Counted from the first letter of the stretch, positions 1-8,462 are shown. The stretch: 24,354 bases of DNA from Gallionella sp. UBA4121 (GCA_002381565.1 DFWZ01000059.1:44334-68687), one strand, 5' to 3'. Numbers and translations: made by a program. Notes: generated from the letters alone by a model not told the origin.

Positions 1-1094
1 AAAGCTGCAAAGGCCTGGGTGGGCGTGTCGGCGTGACGGTTCACCGCGATGTTGGGCAGGGTGGCTGTTGCGCAAGGGGTGGCGGAATCACTATCGCGCA
101 CGATGTCCAGCCGCGCGAATTCCTTGAGTGCGATGAAGAAGGCCTCGGAATCCATAAACAGATCTTTGAGTGGCAGCAGCGGGTGTTGCGGATCGCCCCT
201 CAGCAGGTTGTAGCGCGATAGCGCATCCACGCCGAACTGCCCGATGGCCTCGTCCACATTGCCGTGCAGGCACAGCGTGGCGTTTTTGGGCAGATAGTCA
301 AACAGCGTCGCGGTCTTGTCGAAAAACAGCGGCAGGTAATACTCGATGCCCGCCGGCGCGTTGCCACGGCTTACTTCCTTGTAAATGCGCGATTTGGACG
401 GGTCGCCCTCGAAGCGGTCGCGTAAACTCTGGCGAAAGTGCGCCTGGCCTTTTTCGTCCAGAGGGAACTCGCGCGCTGGCAGCAGGCGAATCTCAGGCAC
501 CGGATACAGGGTGCGTTGCGTGTCCACGTCGAAGGTTGCGATGCTCTCGATTTCATCATCGAATAAATCGATGCGATATGGCAGCACGCTGCCCATGGCG
601 AACAGATCGATGATGCCGCCGCGCACGCAGAATTCGCCGGGCGACAGAACCTGTTGCACATGGCTGTATCCGGCAAAGGTCATCTGCTCGCGCAGCCCTT
701 GTAAATTCAGTTTTTCGCCGCGTTTGAGAAAGAAGGTAAAGGCGGCCAGGTATTCCGGCGGTGCCAGCGGGTACAGCGCGGTCGTGACCGGCACCACCAG
801 CACATCGCATGACTGGCGACTGACATGGTGCAGCGTCGCCAGTCGCTCGGAGATCAGGTCCTGATGCGGTGAGAAATGGTCATACGGCAGCGTTTCCCAG
901 TCAGGCAGTAAATGCACGCGCAGACCGGGCGCGAAGAACGGGATTTCTTCCACCAGTCGCTGCGCCTCAAGGGCGCTGGCAGTGATGAGCACCAGCGGCG
1001 TGCTTTTTTCAGCAAATTGCGCCAGCGCCAACGCGTCGGATGAACCGGTCAGCCGGGTGTAGCGGGGGCGGGAATGTGAGGATGTGAACAGCAT
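1..1094 (-). CDS. mfd: Transcription-repair coupling factor Mfd (N-terminal part, runs off window)
   Basis: Reading the minus strand from an ATG at 1094 gives an open frame of about 364 codons that continues past the window start. The translation begins MLFTSSHSRPRYTRLTGSSD and contains LLPDWETLPYDHFSPHQDLI, QVLSPGEFCVRGGIIDLFAM and YPVPEIRLLPAREFP. These are hallmarks of the UvrB-like N-terminal module of Mfd, which binds UvrA. Full-length Mfd is about 1150 residues, so the RNA polymerase-binding, helicase and translocase parts lie outside. Mfd removes RNA polymerase stalled at DNA damage and recruits nucleotide excision repair. No clear Shine-Dalgarno precedes the ATG; an in-frame TTG four codons upstream is an alternative start. 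The gene diverges from ispD. Confidence 0.95.
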   Translation of the reverse strand, partial: MLFTSSHSRPRYTRLTGSSDALALAQFAEKSTPLVLITASALEAQRLVEEIPFFAPGLRVHLLPDWETLPYDHFSPHQDLISERLATLHHVSRQSCDVLVVPVTTALYPLAPPEYLAAFTFFLKRGEKLNLQGLREQMTFAGYSHVQQVLSPGEFCVRGGIIDLFAMGSVLPYRIDLFDDEIESIATFDVDTQRTLYPVPEIRLLPAREFPLDEKGQAHFRQSLRDRFEGDPSKSRIYKEVSRGNAPAGIEYYLPLFFDKTATLFDYLPKNATLCLHGNVDEAIGQFGVDALSRYNLLRGDPQHPLLPLKDLFMDSEAFFIALKEFARLDIVRDSDSATPCATATLPNIAVNRHADTPTQAFAA

Positions 1095-1142
1095 GTTGGA
1101 TTGCAAGGGCTGAGGCTGATAATGGAGAGCCGCATTATAAGT

Positions 1143-1238
1143 TAAACACTGGCCCGCCGTTTTATCGAAACGTCTGTTCGCTGTCTAAGCGAAACGCTGG
1201 CGTAGCGTTTTATAGAAACGCCGGCTCAGCGTTTTTAA
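1143..1238. repeat. Imperfect 24-bp tandem repeat, about four units, between mfd and ispD
   Basis: The motif GAAACG recurs at 1167, 1191 and 1215, exactly 24 bases apart, and a further unit can be aligned at 1143-1166. Units 1191-1214 and 1215-1238 match at 19 of 24 positions; unit 1143-1166 matches 1191-1214 at 17 of 24; unit 1167-1190 is more diverged. Units three and four are each self-complementary: AAACGCT (1192-1198) with AGCGTTT (1204-1210), and AAACGC (1216-1221) with GCGTTT (1229-1234), the last followed by a run of five T. The array fills most of the 158-base divergent spacer, so it may bind a regulator or form hairpins near the ispD promoter. Confidence 0.6.
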
Positions 1239-1252
1239 TTTACAATTCGCTC

Positions 1253-1927
1253 ATGACTGAATTTTATGCCCTGGTTCCTGCCGCCGGTTTCGGCGCGCGC
1301 ATGGGACAAGAATTGCCCAAACAATATCTGCCGATTGCAGGTCGGCCGATGATTTATCACGCGCTGAACACGCTGTGCAGTTGCCCTCAAATCTCCATAG
1401 TGTTCGTGGTGCTGTCCCCCGGCGATACGCTGTTTCACGATTATGACTGGTCGTGTTTTGGTGACAAGCTGCAACCTTTGTTTTGCGGCGGTCAAACGCG
1501 TGCTGAGACGGTGCTGAATGGTTTGCTGGCATCCGAACTGGAGCCGGATGACTGGGTGCTGGTGCACGATGCAGCGCGCCCCTGTCTGACAGAGGCTCAT
1601 CTGGAAAAACTGATCATTGAGCTGCGGGATGATCCCGTGGGCGGAATACTGGCAGTAAAGGTGGCGGATACCTTGAAGCGTGCTGACGCTGGACAACGCG
1701 TGCTGCGTACTGAAAACCGCGAGTTTCTGTGGCAGGCACAGACGCCGCAGATGTTCCGCGCAGGGCTTCTGGCGCAGGCATTGCAGCAATGCAAAACTGT
1801 TACCGATGAAGCTTCGGCAGTCGAGGCGATGGGTCTGAGCCCTAAACTGGTGGCAGGGGATACCAGCAATTTCAAGGTGACATATCCAGAGGATCTGCGA
1901 CTGGCCGAATTGTTGTTAACGAGTTAA
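1253..1927 (+). CDS. ispD: 2-C-methyl-D-erythritol 4-phosphate cytidylyltransferase IspD
   Basis: This 224-residue protein is the normal IspD size. It starts MTEFYALVPAAGFGARMG, the nucleotide-binding signature of the family, followed by PKQYLPIAGRPMIYHAL and the conserved VLVHDAARPCLT metal/substrate segment near residue 100. The C-terminal third has the usual WQAQTPQMFR motif and TDEASAVEAMG. IspD transfers CMP from CTP to methylerythritol phosphate in the MEP isoprenoid pathway, in the cytoplasm. It is the first gene of a forward run with ispF. The start lacks a strong Shine-Dalgarno, but no better in-frame start exists. Confidence 0.97.
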   Translation: MTEFYALVPAAGFGARMGQELPKQYLPIAGRPMIYHALNTLCSCPQISIVFVVLSPGDTLFHDYDWSCFGDKLQPLFCGGQTRAETVLNGLLASELEPDDWVLVHDAARPCLTEAHLEKLIIELRDDPVGGILAVKVADTLKRADAGQRVLRTENREFLWQAQTPQMFRAGLLAQALQQCKTVTDEASAVEAMGLSPKLVAGDTSNFKVTYPEDLRLAELLLTS

Positions 1928-1960
1928 AGGTTTTGTCCGCGATGCGGAATTTTTGAATTG

Positions 1961-1989
1961 CTGGGTTCCCGCTTTCGCGGGAATGACGG
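1961..1989. repeat. Dispersed palindromic repeat (TTCCCGC-TTTC-GCGGGAA type)
   Basis: The 78-base gap between ispD and ispF contains TTCCCGC (1966-1972), a four-base loop and GCGGGAA (1977-1983), flanked by CTGGG and TGACGG. On the other strand this reads as the CGTCATTCCCGCG...CGGGAA type of palindrome known as a dispersed repeat in many proteobacterial genomes. It could form a hairpin in the ispDF transcript, but it has no following U-run, so it is not a convincing terminator. Confidence 0.65.
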
Positions 1990-2005
1990 CGGAGAATAGA
2001 TATAT

Positions 2006-2482
2006 ATGCGCATAGGTCAGGGTTTCGATGTTCACCAGCTGGTGGAGGGACGCAGGCTGATTATAGGGGGTGTGGATATCCCTTGTGAAAAAGGGTTGCT
2101 TGGGCATTCCGATGCGGACGTATTGCTGCATGCGATCTGCGATGCGCTGCTGGGTGCCGCAGCGCTGGGCGATATCGGGCGACATTTTGCCGATAGCGAT
2201 GTGAAGTTCAAGAACATCGACAGCCGCATCCTGTTGCGCGAAGTGGCACACATGGTTCGCGGGCAGGGTTTTCGCGTCGGTAACGTGGACGCGACCATCA
2301 TCGCCCAGGCACCTAAGATGGCGCCGTATATTGCACAGATGATTGAGCACATCGCCGCCGATCTGCACCTGGAGAGGAGCGCCGTCAACGTGAAGGCGAC
2401 CACCACCGAACATCTGGGTTATACAGGACGCGGTGAAGGCATCGCGGCGCAGGCGGTGGTACTTTTGCTGGCAGATCAATGA
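2006..2482 (+). CDS. ispF: 2-C-methyl-D-erythritol 2,4-cyclodiphosphate synthase IspF
   Basis: The 158-residue protein matches the IspF family in length. It begins MRIGQGFDVHQL, giving the metal ligands Asp8 and His10; GHSDADVLLHA carries the third ligand, and DIGRHFADSD is the family loop. The C-terminus has VNVKATTTEHLGYTGRGEGIAAQA. The enzyme cyclises CDP-methylerythritol 2-phosphate and releases CMP, two steps after IspD. Its TGA overlaps the tsaB ATG by four bases (ATGA at 2479), suggesting translational coupling. Confidence 0.98.
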   Translation: MRIGQGFDVHQLVEGRRLIIGGVDIPCEKGLLGHSDADVLLHAICDALLGAAALGDIGRHFADSDVKFKNIDSRILLREVAHMVRGQGFRVGNVDATIIAQAPKMAPYIAQMIEHIAADLHLERSAVNVKATTTEHLGYTGRGEGIAAQAVVLLLADQ

Positions 2483-3195
2483 AAATACTTGCACTGGAAA
2501 CTTCCACCGAATATTGCTCGGTCGCACTCTGGCAGGACGGCGTGACCGTAGCGCATTGCGAACTGGCAGGTCAAAAACACTCAGAACTGCTGATAGGAAT
2601 GCTGGATGCCCAGCTTCAGGATGCAGGGTTGGGAATTGGTGATATGGATGGTATCGCGTACGGTTCAGGGCCCGGTTCCTTTACCGGGGTGCGCATCGCG
2701 TGCGGGGCGACGCAGGGGCTGGCGTTCGGCGCACAGATACCGGTGGCGGGGATCTGTACCTTGCTGGCGCTGGCGCAAGGTTCAGGCCAGTCGCGTGTGA
2801 TTGCAGCCCTGGATGCGCGCATGGGAGAGATTTATTGCGCCGCGTATGAAAAACAGCATGACGGCTGGCTGACGGTGTGTGAGCCGTGTCTGTGCAGGCC
2901 GGAAGACGCACCCGTCGTGGCAGGTCGCGACTGGTTCGGCGCGGGTAGCGGATTTGCGGCTTTTGGCGATGCGTTGCAGGCGCGTTATGCCGGACAGTTG
3001 AGCGGCATGGATGCGGCCGCTGTGCCACAAGCTGCCGCGATTGCAGTGCTGGGTGCGATACAGTTTGCCGGAGGATTGGGCGTGGATGCGGCGCAGGCAC
3101 AGCCCTTTTACCTGCGTGACAAGGTGGCGCTCAAGACTGCCGAGCGTGAGCAACTGGCTATTGAAAAGTCATTATTAAATAAACCTCCGCAATGA
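2479..3195 (+). CDS. tsaB: tRNA t6A biosynthesis protein TsaB
   Basis: This 238-residue protein starts MKILALETSTEYCSVALW and carries GSGPGSFTGVRIACGATQGLA around residues 62-82, both typical of TsaB (YeaZ). TsaB is the non-catalytic partner of TsaD; with TsaE and TsaC it makes N6-threonylcarbamoyladenosine at tRNA position 37. IIALDARMGEIY-like sequence (AALDARMGEIYCA) is also conserved. The gene overlaps ispF upstream and rimI downstream by ATGA junctions, so the three genes are probably translated from one mRNA. The tsaB-rimI pairing is common in proteobacteria. Confidence 0.96.
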   Translation: MKILALETSTEYCSVALWQDGVTVAHCELAGQKHSELLIGMLDAQLQDAGLGIGDMDGIAYGSGPGSFTGVRIACGATQGLAFGAQIPVAGICTLLALAQGSGQSRVIAALDARMGEIYCAAYEKQHDGWLTVCEPCLCRPEDAPVVAGRDWFGAGSGFAAFGDALQARYAGQLSGMDAAAVPQAAAIAVLGAIQFAGGLGVDAAQAQPFYLRDKVALKTAEREQLAIEKSLLNKPPQ

Positions 3196-3686
3196 GGCTA
3201 ATGACGACAGCGGATGTGGATGAAGTGCTGGCCATCGAGCAGGCGGTGCAGGCTTATCCCTGGACGCGGGGCAATTTTTGCGATGCGCTGGACAGTGGCT
3301 ATTTGTGTTATGTAGAAGAGACATCGGATTGTGTGGATAAAGCGTCGGTGCGCGGATATGCGGTGTTGATGCCGGGCGTGGATGAAGCGGAATTGCTCAA
3401 TATAGGAGTAGCGGCAGCGCATCAGCGCCAGGGGGTGGGCGGCATGATGCTGTCAATGATGCTGGATGTGGCAGGCAACAGGGGGCTGTCCCGGGTGTTG
3501 CTCGAAGTGCGCGCCTCCAACCGGGCGGCGATTGCCTTGTACCGCCGTGCCGGGTTCATTGATGTCAGTGTGCGGCGCGGTTATTACCGCAATGCCGGCG
3601 GCAGCGAGGACGCGGTTGTGATGGCATGTGATATACCCTCTCCCCCGCTTGCGGGAGAGAGGTTGGGAGAGAGGGACGATGGATAG
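3192..3686 (+). CDS. rimI: Ribosomal protein bS18 alanine N-acetyltransferase RimI, repeat-extended C-terminus
   Basis: The 164-residue GNAT protein has the acetyl-CoA pyrophosphate loop HQRQGVGGMMLSMML, LEVRASNRAAIALYRRAGF and the RRGYYR and EDAVVMACDI segments that normally end RimI. RimI acetylates the N-terminal alanine of ribosomal protein bS18. The family is usually about 150 residues long. The last residues, about 15 (SPPLAGERLGERDDG), are encoded by a dispersed palindromic repeat at 3636-3678, so the natural C-terminus appears to have been replaced or extended. The gene overlaps tsaB by four bases and the downstream glycosylase by eight. Confidence 0.93.
   Translation: MRLMTTADVDEVLAIEQAVQAYPWTRGNFCDALDSGYLCYVEETSDCVDKASVRGYAVLMPGVDEAELLNIGVAAAHQRQGVGGMMLSMMLDVAGNRGLSRVLLEVRASNRAAIALYRRAGFIDVSVRRGYYRNAGGSEDAVVMACDIPSPPLAGERLGERDDG
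3636..3678. repeat. Palindromic repeat CCCTCTCCC...GCGGGAGAG spanning the rimI end and udg start
   Basis: CTCTCC followed by CCCGC (within 3638-3648) pairs with GCGGGAGAG (3651-3659) across a two-base loop with a two-base bulge, and a second GGGAGAGAGGG follows at 3665-3675. The repeat encodes the extra RimI tail in one frame and PLPRLRERGWERG in the frame upstream of the glycosylase. It ends immediately before the glycosylase ATG at 3679 and may also supply its GA-rich ribosome-binding region (GAGAGAGGG). Confidence 0.7.
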
Positions 3687-4605
3687 GCGTGAGGCGATGC
3701 TGCGCGAGTTGAATCTGTACCCGTTGTGGGTGCGGCGTGAACCCGTGGCGCAGGATGCCGCAGCAGCCGAAGAAATTGCGCCTGTAACTTATATAAAGAC
3801 GCCGGACTCCTCGCTTGACGGGGACGACAAAGGTGCAGTCGCCGATGAAAAAACAGGCGCAGCCGGGGAAAATATTCCTGACCATTCGATTGTGGCAGCA
3901 GCCGAAGATCTTTTTGCCGGGAGTTCACAAGACGATTTCCAGCCGGTTGATCATAGCCGGCAAGAGGGCGAAGCCGGAGAAGATAGCTTGCGTGAGTTTC
4001 AACTCAAAAATGCAGGCGGAGCGCTGGGCCGCGTCACCTGGCCTGAACTTAAAGAAAAAGTGCGGAGTTGCGAACTTTGCAATCTGCGCGCTGGCTGCAC
4101 GCAAACGGTGTGCGGGGCAGGCGATGAGCAGGCCGACTGGCTGTTCATCGGCGAAGCGCCGGGCGCAGAGGAAGATGCGACTGGTGAGCCATTTGTGGGT
4201 CATGCGGGCCAGTTGCTCGACAACATGCTGCTGGCAATCAAACTCAGGCGAGGCGAGAATGTGTACATCGCCAATGTCATCAAATGTCGCCCTCCGGACG
4301 ACAGGCACCCTCATGTGGGCGAAATCGAGGCGTGCCTGCCCTATTTGAGGCGCCAGATCGATTTACTCCAGCCCAGGCTGATCGTGGCGCTAGGCAAGAC
4401 GGCGGCATCCGCCCTGCTGGGGACGGATGCGACAATCGCCTCGCTGCGTGGCAGGGTGCATGACTATAAAGGCATCCCGCTGATCGTGACCTTTCATCCC
4501 GCCTATTTGTTGCGCAGTCCGATGGAAAAAGCAAAGTCCTGGCAGGATTTGTGTCTGGCTGTTGCGACAATGAAAGCGTGCTCTTCTCTGTCTGCCGGAA
4601 ATTGA
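3679..4605 (+). CDS. Uracil-DNA glycosylase, family 4 (Fe-S type)
   Basis: The ATG at 3679 gives MDRREAMLRELNLYPLWVRR, the usual start of the betaproteobacterial protein, and a length of 308 residues; the frame is open further upstream, but only through the repeat. The catalytic domain starts near residue 125. It has SCELC (Cys131, Cys134), GEAPGAEEDATGEPFVG (about 158-174), KCRPP (Cys203), a further Cys219, and the HPAYLLRSP motif at about 273. The four cysteines match the 4Fe-4S ligands of family 4 enzymes. The protein removes uracil from DNA in base excision repair. Residues about 30-120 form a low-complexity acidic linker, of which AGEDSLREFQ resembles the translated repeat also found in EarP. 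Confidence 0.93.
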   Translation: MDRREAMLRELNLYPLWVRREPVAQDAAAAEEIAPVTYIKTPDSSLDGDDKGAVADEKTGAAGENIPDHSIVAAAEDLFAGSSQDDFQPVDHSRQEGEAGEDSLREFQLKNAGGALGRVTWPELKEKVRSCELCNLRAGCTQTVCGAGDEQADWLFIGEAPGAEEDATGEPFVGHAGQLLDNMLLAIKLRRGENVYIANVIKCRPPDDRHPHVGEIEACLPYLRRQIDLLQPRLIVALGKTAASALLGTDATIASLRGRVHDYKGIPLIVTFHPAYLLRSPMEKAKSWQDLCLAVATMKACSSLSAGN

Positions 4606-4680
4606 ACGGTCCTTCAAGACGGGCTGGTGCGCTGCTCATCTGGCATCTTTGCTATGCAGCGGCTTCATAAAATAAAGGTG

Positions 4681-5907
4681 ATGCGCAAATTGCTCCGGAT
4701 CAGAAAGTTTTTGTTGTTGCTCGCATTGCTGTTGCTGGCCGTTGCCTGGCTATACAGCAATCATCATGCTGCACAATCTGTCATCAGGATAGGCGTGCTG
4801 CATTCACTCACCGGCACCATGGCCGCGAGCGAAGCGCCACTAGTGGATGCGGTGCGGCTGGCGGTGGAAGAGGCTAACCAGTCCGGGGGGATAGACGGCG
4901 CACGGATCGAGATGATCGTCAGCGATTGCCGCTCGGATGCCGGCTACTGTGCGCAACAGGCCGAGAAGCTAATCGTGCAGGATAAGGTGCAGGCCTTGTT
5001 CGGCTGCTGGACGTCCGCTTGCCGTAAGGCGGTCAAAACTGTCGTCGAAAAACACCATCACCTGCTGTTCTACCCGGTGCAGTACGAAGGTCTGGAACAG
5101 TCGCCCGACATCATTTACACCGGTGCAGTACCCAATCAGCAGATCATCCCGATGGTGGCCTGGGCGATGCAGCAGCGCGGCAGGCGCGCCTACCTGATCG
5201 GTTCGGATTACGTATTTCCTCATACTGCGAATCAAATCATCAAAAAACTGCTGGTGGCACAGGGCGGGCAAGTCGCAGCCGAACGTTACGTGCCGCTGGG
5301 TGAACATAATCTGGACGCCGTCGTGCGCGAGATCGCCGGGCAACATCCCGACTTCGTTGTGAACACGCTGAACGGCGACAGCAATCAATATTTTTTCCGT
5401 GCGCTGAAACAAGCGGGCATCCGTCCCGAAAATACACCGGTGTTTTCTACCAGCATAGCCGAGGTGGAGCTGGCGGCGATGGGGCCGGAATTGATGACCG
5501 GGCATTATGTCGCCTGGAATTATTTTCAGAGCGTGGACAGCGTCGAGAACAGCGCCTTCATCGAGCGTTTTCATCACCGCTTTGGCACGGAGCGGGTGCT
5601 GGATGATCCGATGGAGGCGGCCTACATCGGCGTGCATCTGTGGGTGAACGCCAGGCGCGCAACGGGCACGACAGATATGGCGGCCATGAAGGCGGCTCTC
5701 GGGCAGCAAACCATGAATGCACCGGAAGGCATCGTGTCGGTGGATGCGGACACGCGCCATCTGTGGAAGCAGGTGCGCATCGGTCGCGCACGCGCTGACG
5801 GGCAGTTCGATATCGTCTGGCAATCCGGGCGCAGCATCTCGCCTGAGCCGTTCCCGTTTTTCATCCCGCGCGCCGAGCGCGATGCGATGGCTAAAGGCGC
5901 GCGATGA
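4681..5907 (+). CDS. UrtA/AmiC-type periplasmic substrate-binding protein
   Basis: From the ATG at 4681 the protein is 408 residues. It has a basic N-terminus (MRKLLRIRKF) and a hydrophobic stretch to about residue 25, a signal peptide or membrane anchor. The rest is a type I periplasmic-binding fold: IRIGVLHSLTGTMA, then CWTSACRKAVK and LLFYPVQYEGLEQSP with YTGAVPNQQIIP. These are strongly reminiscent of the urea-binding protein UrtA and the amide sensor AmiC. No urea permease or ATPase genes follow. Instead the gene overlaps, by ATGA, a membrane GGDEF-EAL protein, so it is more likely the ligand receptor of a signalling pair than a transporter component. Upstream in-frame ATGs at 4627 and 4654 lack a Shine-Dalgarno; an AAAGG lies just two bases before 4681, which is unusually close. 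The ligand is unknown. Confidence 0.85.
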   Translation: MRKLLRIRKFLLLLALLLLAVAWLYSNHHAAQSVIRIGVLHSLTGTMAASEAPLVDAVRLAVEEANQSGGIDGARIEMIVSDCRSDAGYCAQQAEKLIVQDKVQALFGCWTSACRKAVKTVVEKHHHLLFYPVQYEGLEQSPDIIYTGAVPNQQIIPMVAWAMQQRGRRAYLIGSDYVFPHTANQIIKKLLVAQGGQVAAERYVPLGEHNLDAVVREIAGQHPDFVVNTLNGDSNQYFFRALKQAGIRPENTPVFSTSIAEVELAAMGPELMTGHYVAWNYFQSVDSVENSAFIERFHHRFGTERVLDDPMEAAYIGVHLWVNARRATGTTDMAAMKAALGQQTMNAPEGIVSVDADTRHLWKQVRIGRARADGQFDIVWQSGRSISPEPFPFFIPRAERDAMAKGAR

Positions 5908-8462
5908 AGATATTCACGCGTCTGGTGTTGATGTTTCTGGTGGTGGCGGTGCTGCCGCTGGCGCTGTTTGGCTATTTCAACCTGAAACAGGACGAGGCGG
6001 TATTGCGTGTCGCCGCGTTGAGTCGTGTGTCCAATCTGGCGGACAAGAAGATGATACAGGTCAGGGGCTATCTGGCGGAACGGGAGCGGAATGTGCGTTT
6101 TCTGGCGAAGAGTCCCCGTGTTGTCGAAGGGCTTGAGGTGTTGTCAGAGGTTCCCGGCAAGCGTGCCGGGAGACGCTATGCCAGCGAGGATGCGCTGGTG
6201 CGGCAGGATTTGGAACGGTATGTGGAAGAGGCTGGGGTGTTCTACGACCTGTTTTTGATCACGCCGCAGGGCGAAATCATCTATACCCAGAGGCACGAGA
6301 GCGATTTTTCCACCAATCTGCTGAACGGCCCATGGCGTGACACGCAACTGGCCGAGGCGTTTCGCGATGTGCGCATGACGCTCGAACCGGTGATCTCCCG
6401 TCAGGGGTGGTACGCGCCATCGAAGAGTGCGGCGCTGTTCATTGCAGCGCCCATCATGGCGGACGGAAAATTCAAGGGAGTGATGGCGGCGCAACTGGGC
6501 AACGAATTGTTTTTCAGAGTGGCGTCGGACACGGTCGGCATGGGGGTGAGCGGCGAGGCCGTATTTGCCAGGCGTGACGGGGAAGACATGGTGATGACCA
6601 CGCCACTCAGGTATCGTCCCGGGGGGGCGGAGGTGCTCAGGCTGAACCTGAAAAACAATAAAGATATTCCCATGTTCAGCGCAATTTCCGGCCAATCCGG
6701 CGAGAATGTGAAACGGGATTATCGTGGCGTACAAGTGGTGTCCGCGTGGCGTTATCTGCCGGAACTGGATTGGGGGATGGTGGTCAAGCTCGACGGGGTC
6801 GAGGTGTTTGCCTCCGTTTATCGGCAACAGATCATCATGCTCGAAGCGCTGCTGGCTTTGCTGTTTTTATCAGGCACGCTCGCATATTATTTTGCCCGGC
6901 AAATCAGCAGGCCGCTGGAAGCTCTGGCGCGGACTGCGGGCGAGATGGCAGAGGGCGGTAGTCTGGATCAGCGTGCTGACGAATCTGCCTTTGGCGAACT
7001 GGGGCTGTTCGCGCAGGCATTCAACCGCATGGTCGCAAAGCTGCAAGGACTCTATAGCACGCTGGAAGATCGCATCGAGGAGCGCACCCGCGAACTGAAT
7101 GTGTCGAATGAGCAGCTGCAGGAAGAGATTGCCGCGCGCAAGCAGGCCGAGGAGGAAATACGCAATCTGGCGTTCTATGATGTGCTGACCGGGCTGCCGA
7201 ACCGGCGTCTGTTGATTGACCGTTTGGGTCTGGCGCTGGCGGCATCGTCGCGCAGCAGGAAATATGGTGCGGTGCTGTTTCTCGATATGGACAAGTTCAA
7301 GACGCTCAACGACAAGCTGGGGCACGACTATGGCGATCTGATGCTGATCGAGGTGGCGCGGCGCATGCACTCCTGTGTGCGTGAGGTGGATACGGTCGCG
7401 CGTTTCGGTGGCGACGAGTTTGTGGTATTGCTCGAAGACATCGATGAGCATTCGTCTGAAGCATTGCAGAAAGTGGCGCTGATTGCAGAGAAAATACGCG
7501 AAAGCCTGTCGGTTCCCTATCAGATTGCAGGTTATGAGCATTACAGTTCTCCCAGTATCGGTGTCAGCTTGTATCTCGGTCACGAGGAATCGGTCAATAT
7601 GCTGCTCAAACATGCGGATATGGCGATGTATCAGGCCAAGGATTCGGGCAGAAATGCGGTGCGTTTCTTCGATTTGAAGATGCAGCAGACAGCGGAAGAG
7701 CATGCAACGCTGGAGACGGATTTGCGGCGTGCCGTATCAGACGGGCAACTGCGTGTGTATTACCAGATTCAGGTGGACAACAACCATCAGGCGCTGGGTG
7801 CGGAGGCGCTGGTGCGCTGGATGCATCCTGTGCACGGCATGGTTTCTCCCGAGCAATTCATTCCAGTGGCCGAGGAAAGCGCGCTGATTCTGGAAGTAGG
7901 GGCCTGGGTGCTTGAAACCGCCTGTCAACAGCTGTCTGTCTGGCAAGGGAGCGAGTTGACCCGACATCTGCGTATTGCGGTTAACGTCAGTGCCAAACAA
8001 TTCAAATTGGCTGATTTTGTCGGCAGGGTGGCGGCCATTTTGCGCAGGTATGATGTCGAGGCGTCGCAGTTAAAGCTGGAATTGACCGAGAGCGTGGTGC
8101 TCTCCGATGTGGCCGATGTGGTGGCGAAAATGCACGCACTCAAGGCGCTGGGCGTGAGGCTGTCGCTGGATGATTTCGGCACGGGTTATTCATCCTTGTC
8201 CTACCTGAAACAATTGCCGCTCGATCAGATTAAAATCGACCAGAGTTTCGTGCGGGACATCGCAACCGATCCCAACGATGCCGTGATGGTGCAGACCATC
8301 ATCGGCATGGCGCAGAATTTTCGCTTGAATGTGATTGCCGAAGGAGTCGAAACCGAAGTACAGCTGGCTTTTCTCAAGAAGAATGGTTGCATGGCCTATC
8401 AGGGCTATCTGTTCAGCAAGCCCGTGCCGATTGAGGAGTTCGAGAAATTGCTGGTGCGGTAG
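5904..8462 (+). CDS. Membrane sensor diguanylate cyclase/phosphodiesterase (sensor domain-HAMP-GGDEF-EAL)
   Basis: The 852-residue protein has a first membrane helix at about 7-25 and a periplasmic segment of about 280 residues of the Cache type. A second helix lies at about 310-331, followed by a HAMP linker (RQISRPLEALARTAGEMAEG), a coiled coil, then GGDEF and EAL domains. The GGDEF motif is intact at 502-506 and is preceded by the inhibitory-site motif RxxD at 493-496. The EAL domain keeps EALVRW (634-), NVSAKQF, ELTES, DDFGTGYSSL, KIDQSFV and AEGVET, so both halves may be active. Such enzymes make and degrade cyclic di-GMP. Overlap with the binding-protein gene suggests the binding protein reports a ligand to this sensor. 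A PilZ protein, a possible c-di-GMP receptor, is encoded at 10907. Confidence 0.94.
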   Translation: MKIFTRLVLMFLVVAVLPLALFGYFNLKQDEAVLRVAALSRVSNLADKKMIQVRGYLAERERNVRFLAKSPRVVEGLEVLSEVPGKRAGRRYASEDALVRQDLERYVEEAGVFYDLFLITPQGEIIYTQRHESDFSTNLLNGPWRDTQLAEAFRDVRMTLEPVISRQGWYAPSKSAALFIAAPIMADGKFKGVMAAQLGNELFFRVASDTVGMGVSGEAVFARRDGEDMVMTTPLRYRPGGAEVLRLNLKNNKDIPMFSAISGQSGENVKRDYRGVQVVSAWRYLPELDWGMVVKLDGVEVFASVYRQQIIMLEALLALLFLSGTLAYYFARQISRPLEALARTAGEMAEGGSLDQRADESAFGELGLFAQAFNRMVAKLQGLYSTLEDRIEERTRELNVSNEQLQEEIAARKQAEEEIRNLAFYDVLTGLPNRRLLIDRLGLALAASSRSRKYGAVLFLDMDKFKTLNDKLGHDYGDLMLIEVARRMHSCVREVDTVARFGGDEFVVLLEDIDEHSSEALQKVALIAEKIRESLSVPYQIAGYEHYSSPSIGVSLYLGHEESVNMLLKHADMAMYQAKDSGRNAVRFFDLKMQQTAEEHATLETDLRRAVSDGQLRVYYQIQVDNNHQALGAEALVRWMHPVHGMVSPEQFIPVAEESALILEVGAWVLETACQQLSVWQGSELTRHLRIAVNVSAKQFKLADFVGRVAAILRRYDVEASQLKLELTESVVLSDVADVVAKMHALKALGVRLSLDDFGTGYSSLSYLKQLPLDQIKIDQSFVRDIATDPNDAVMVQTIIGMAQNFRLNVIAEGVETEVQLAFLKKNGCMAYQGYLFSKPVPIEEFEKLLVR

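Noticed and set aside
4969..5823. Long minus-strand open frame of 284 codons
   Set aside because: It lies wholly antisense to the UrtA-like gene, whose translation shows clear family motifs; the antisense translation is His/Arg-rich without any motif.
4681..5907. Urea ABC transporter operon
   Set aside because: No permease or ATPase genes are present; the next gene is a signalling protein overlapping by four bases.
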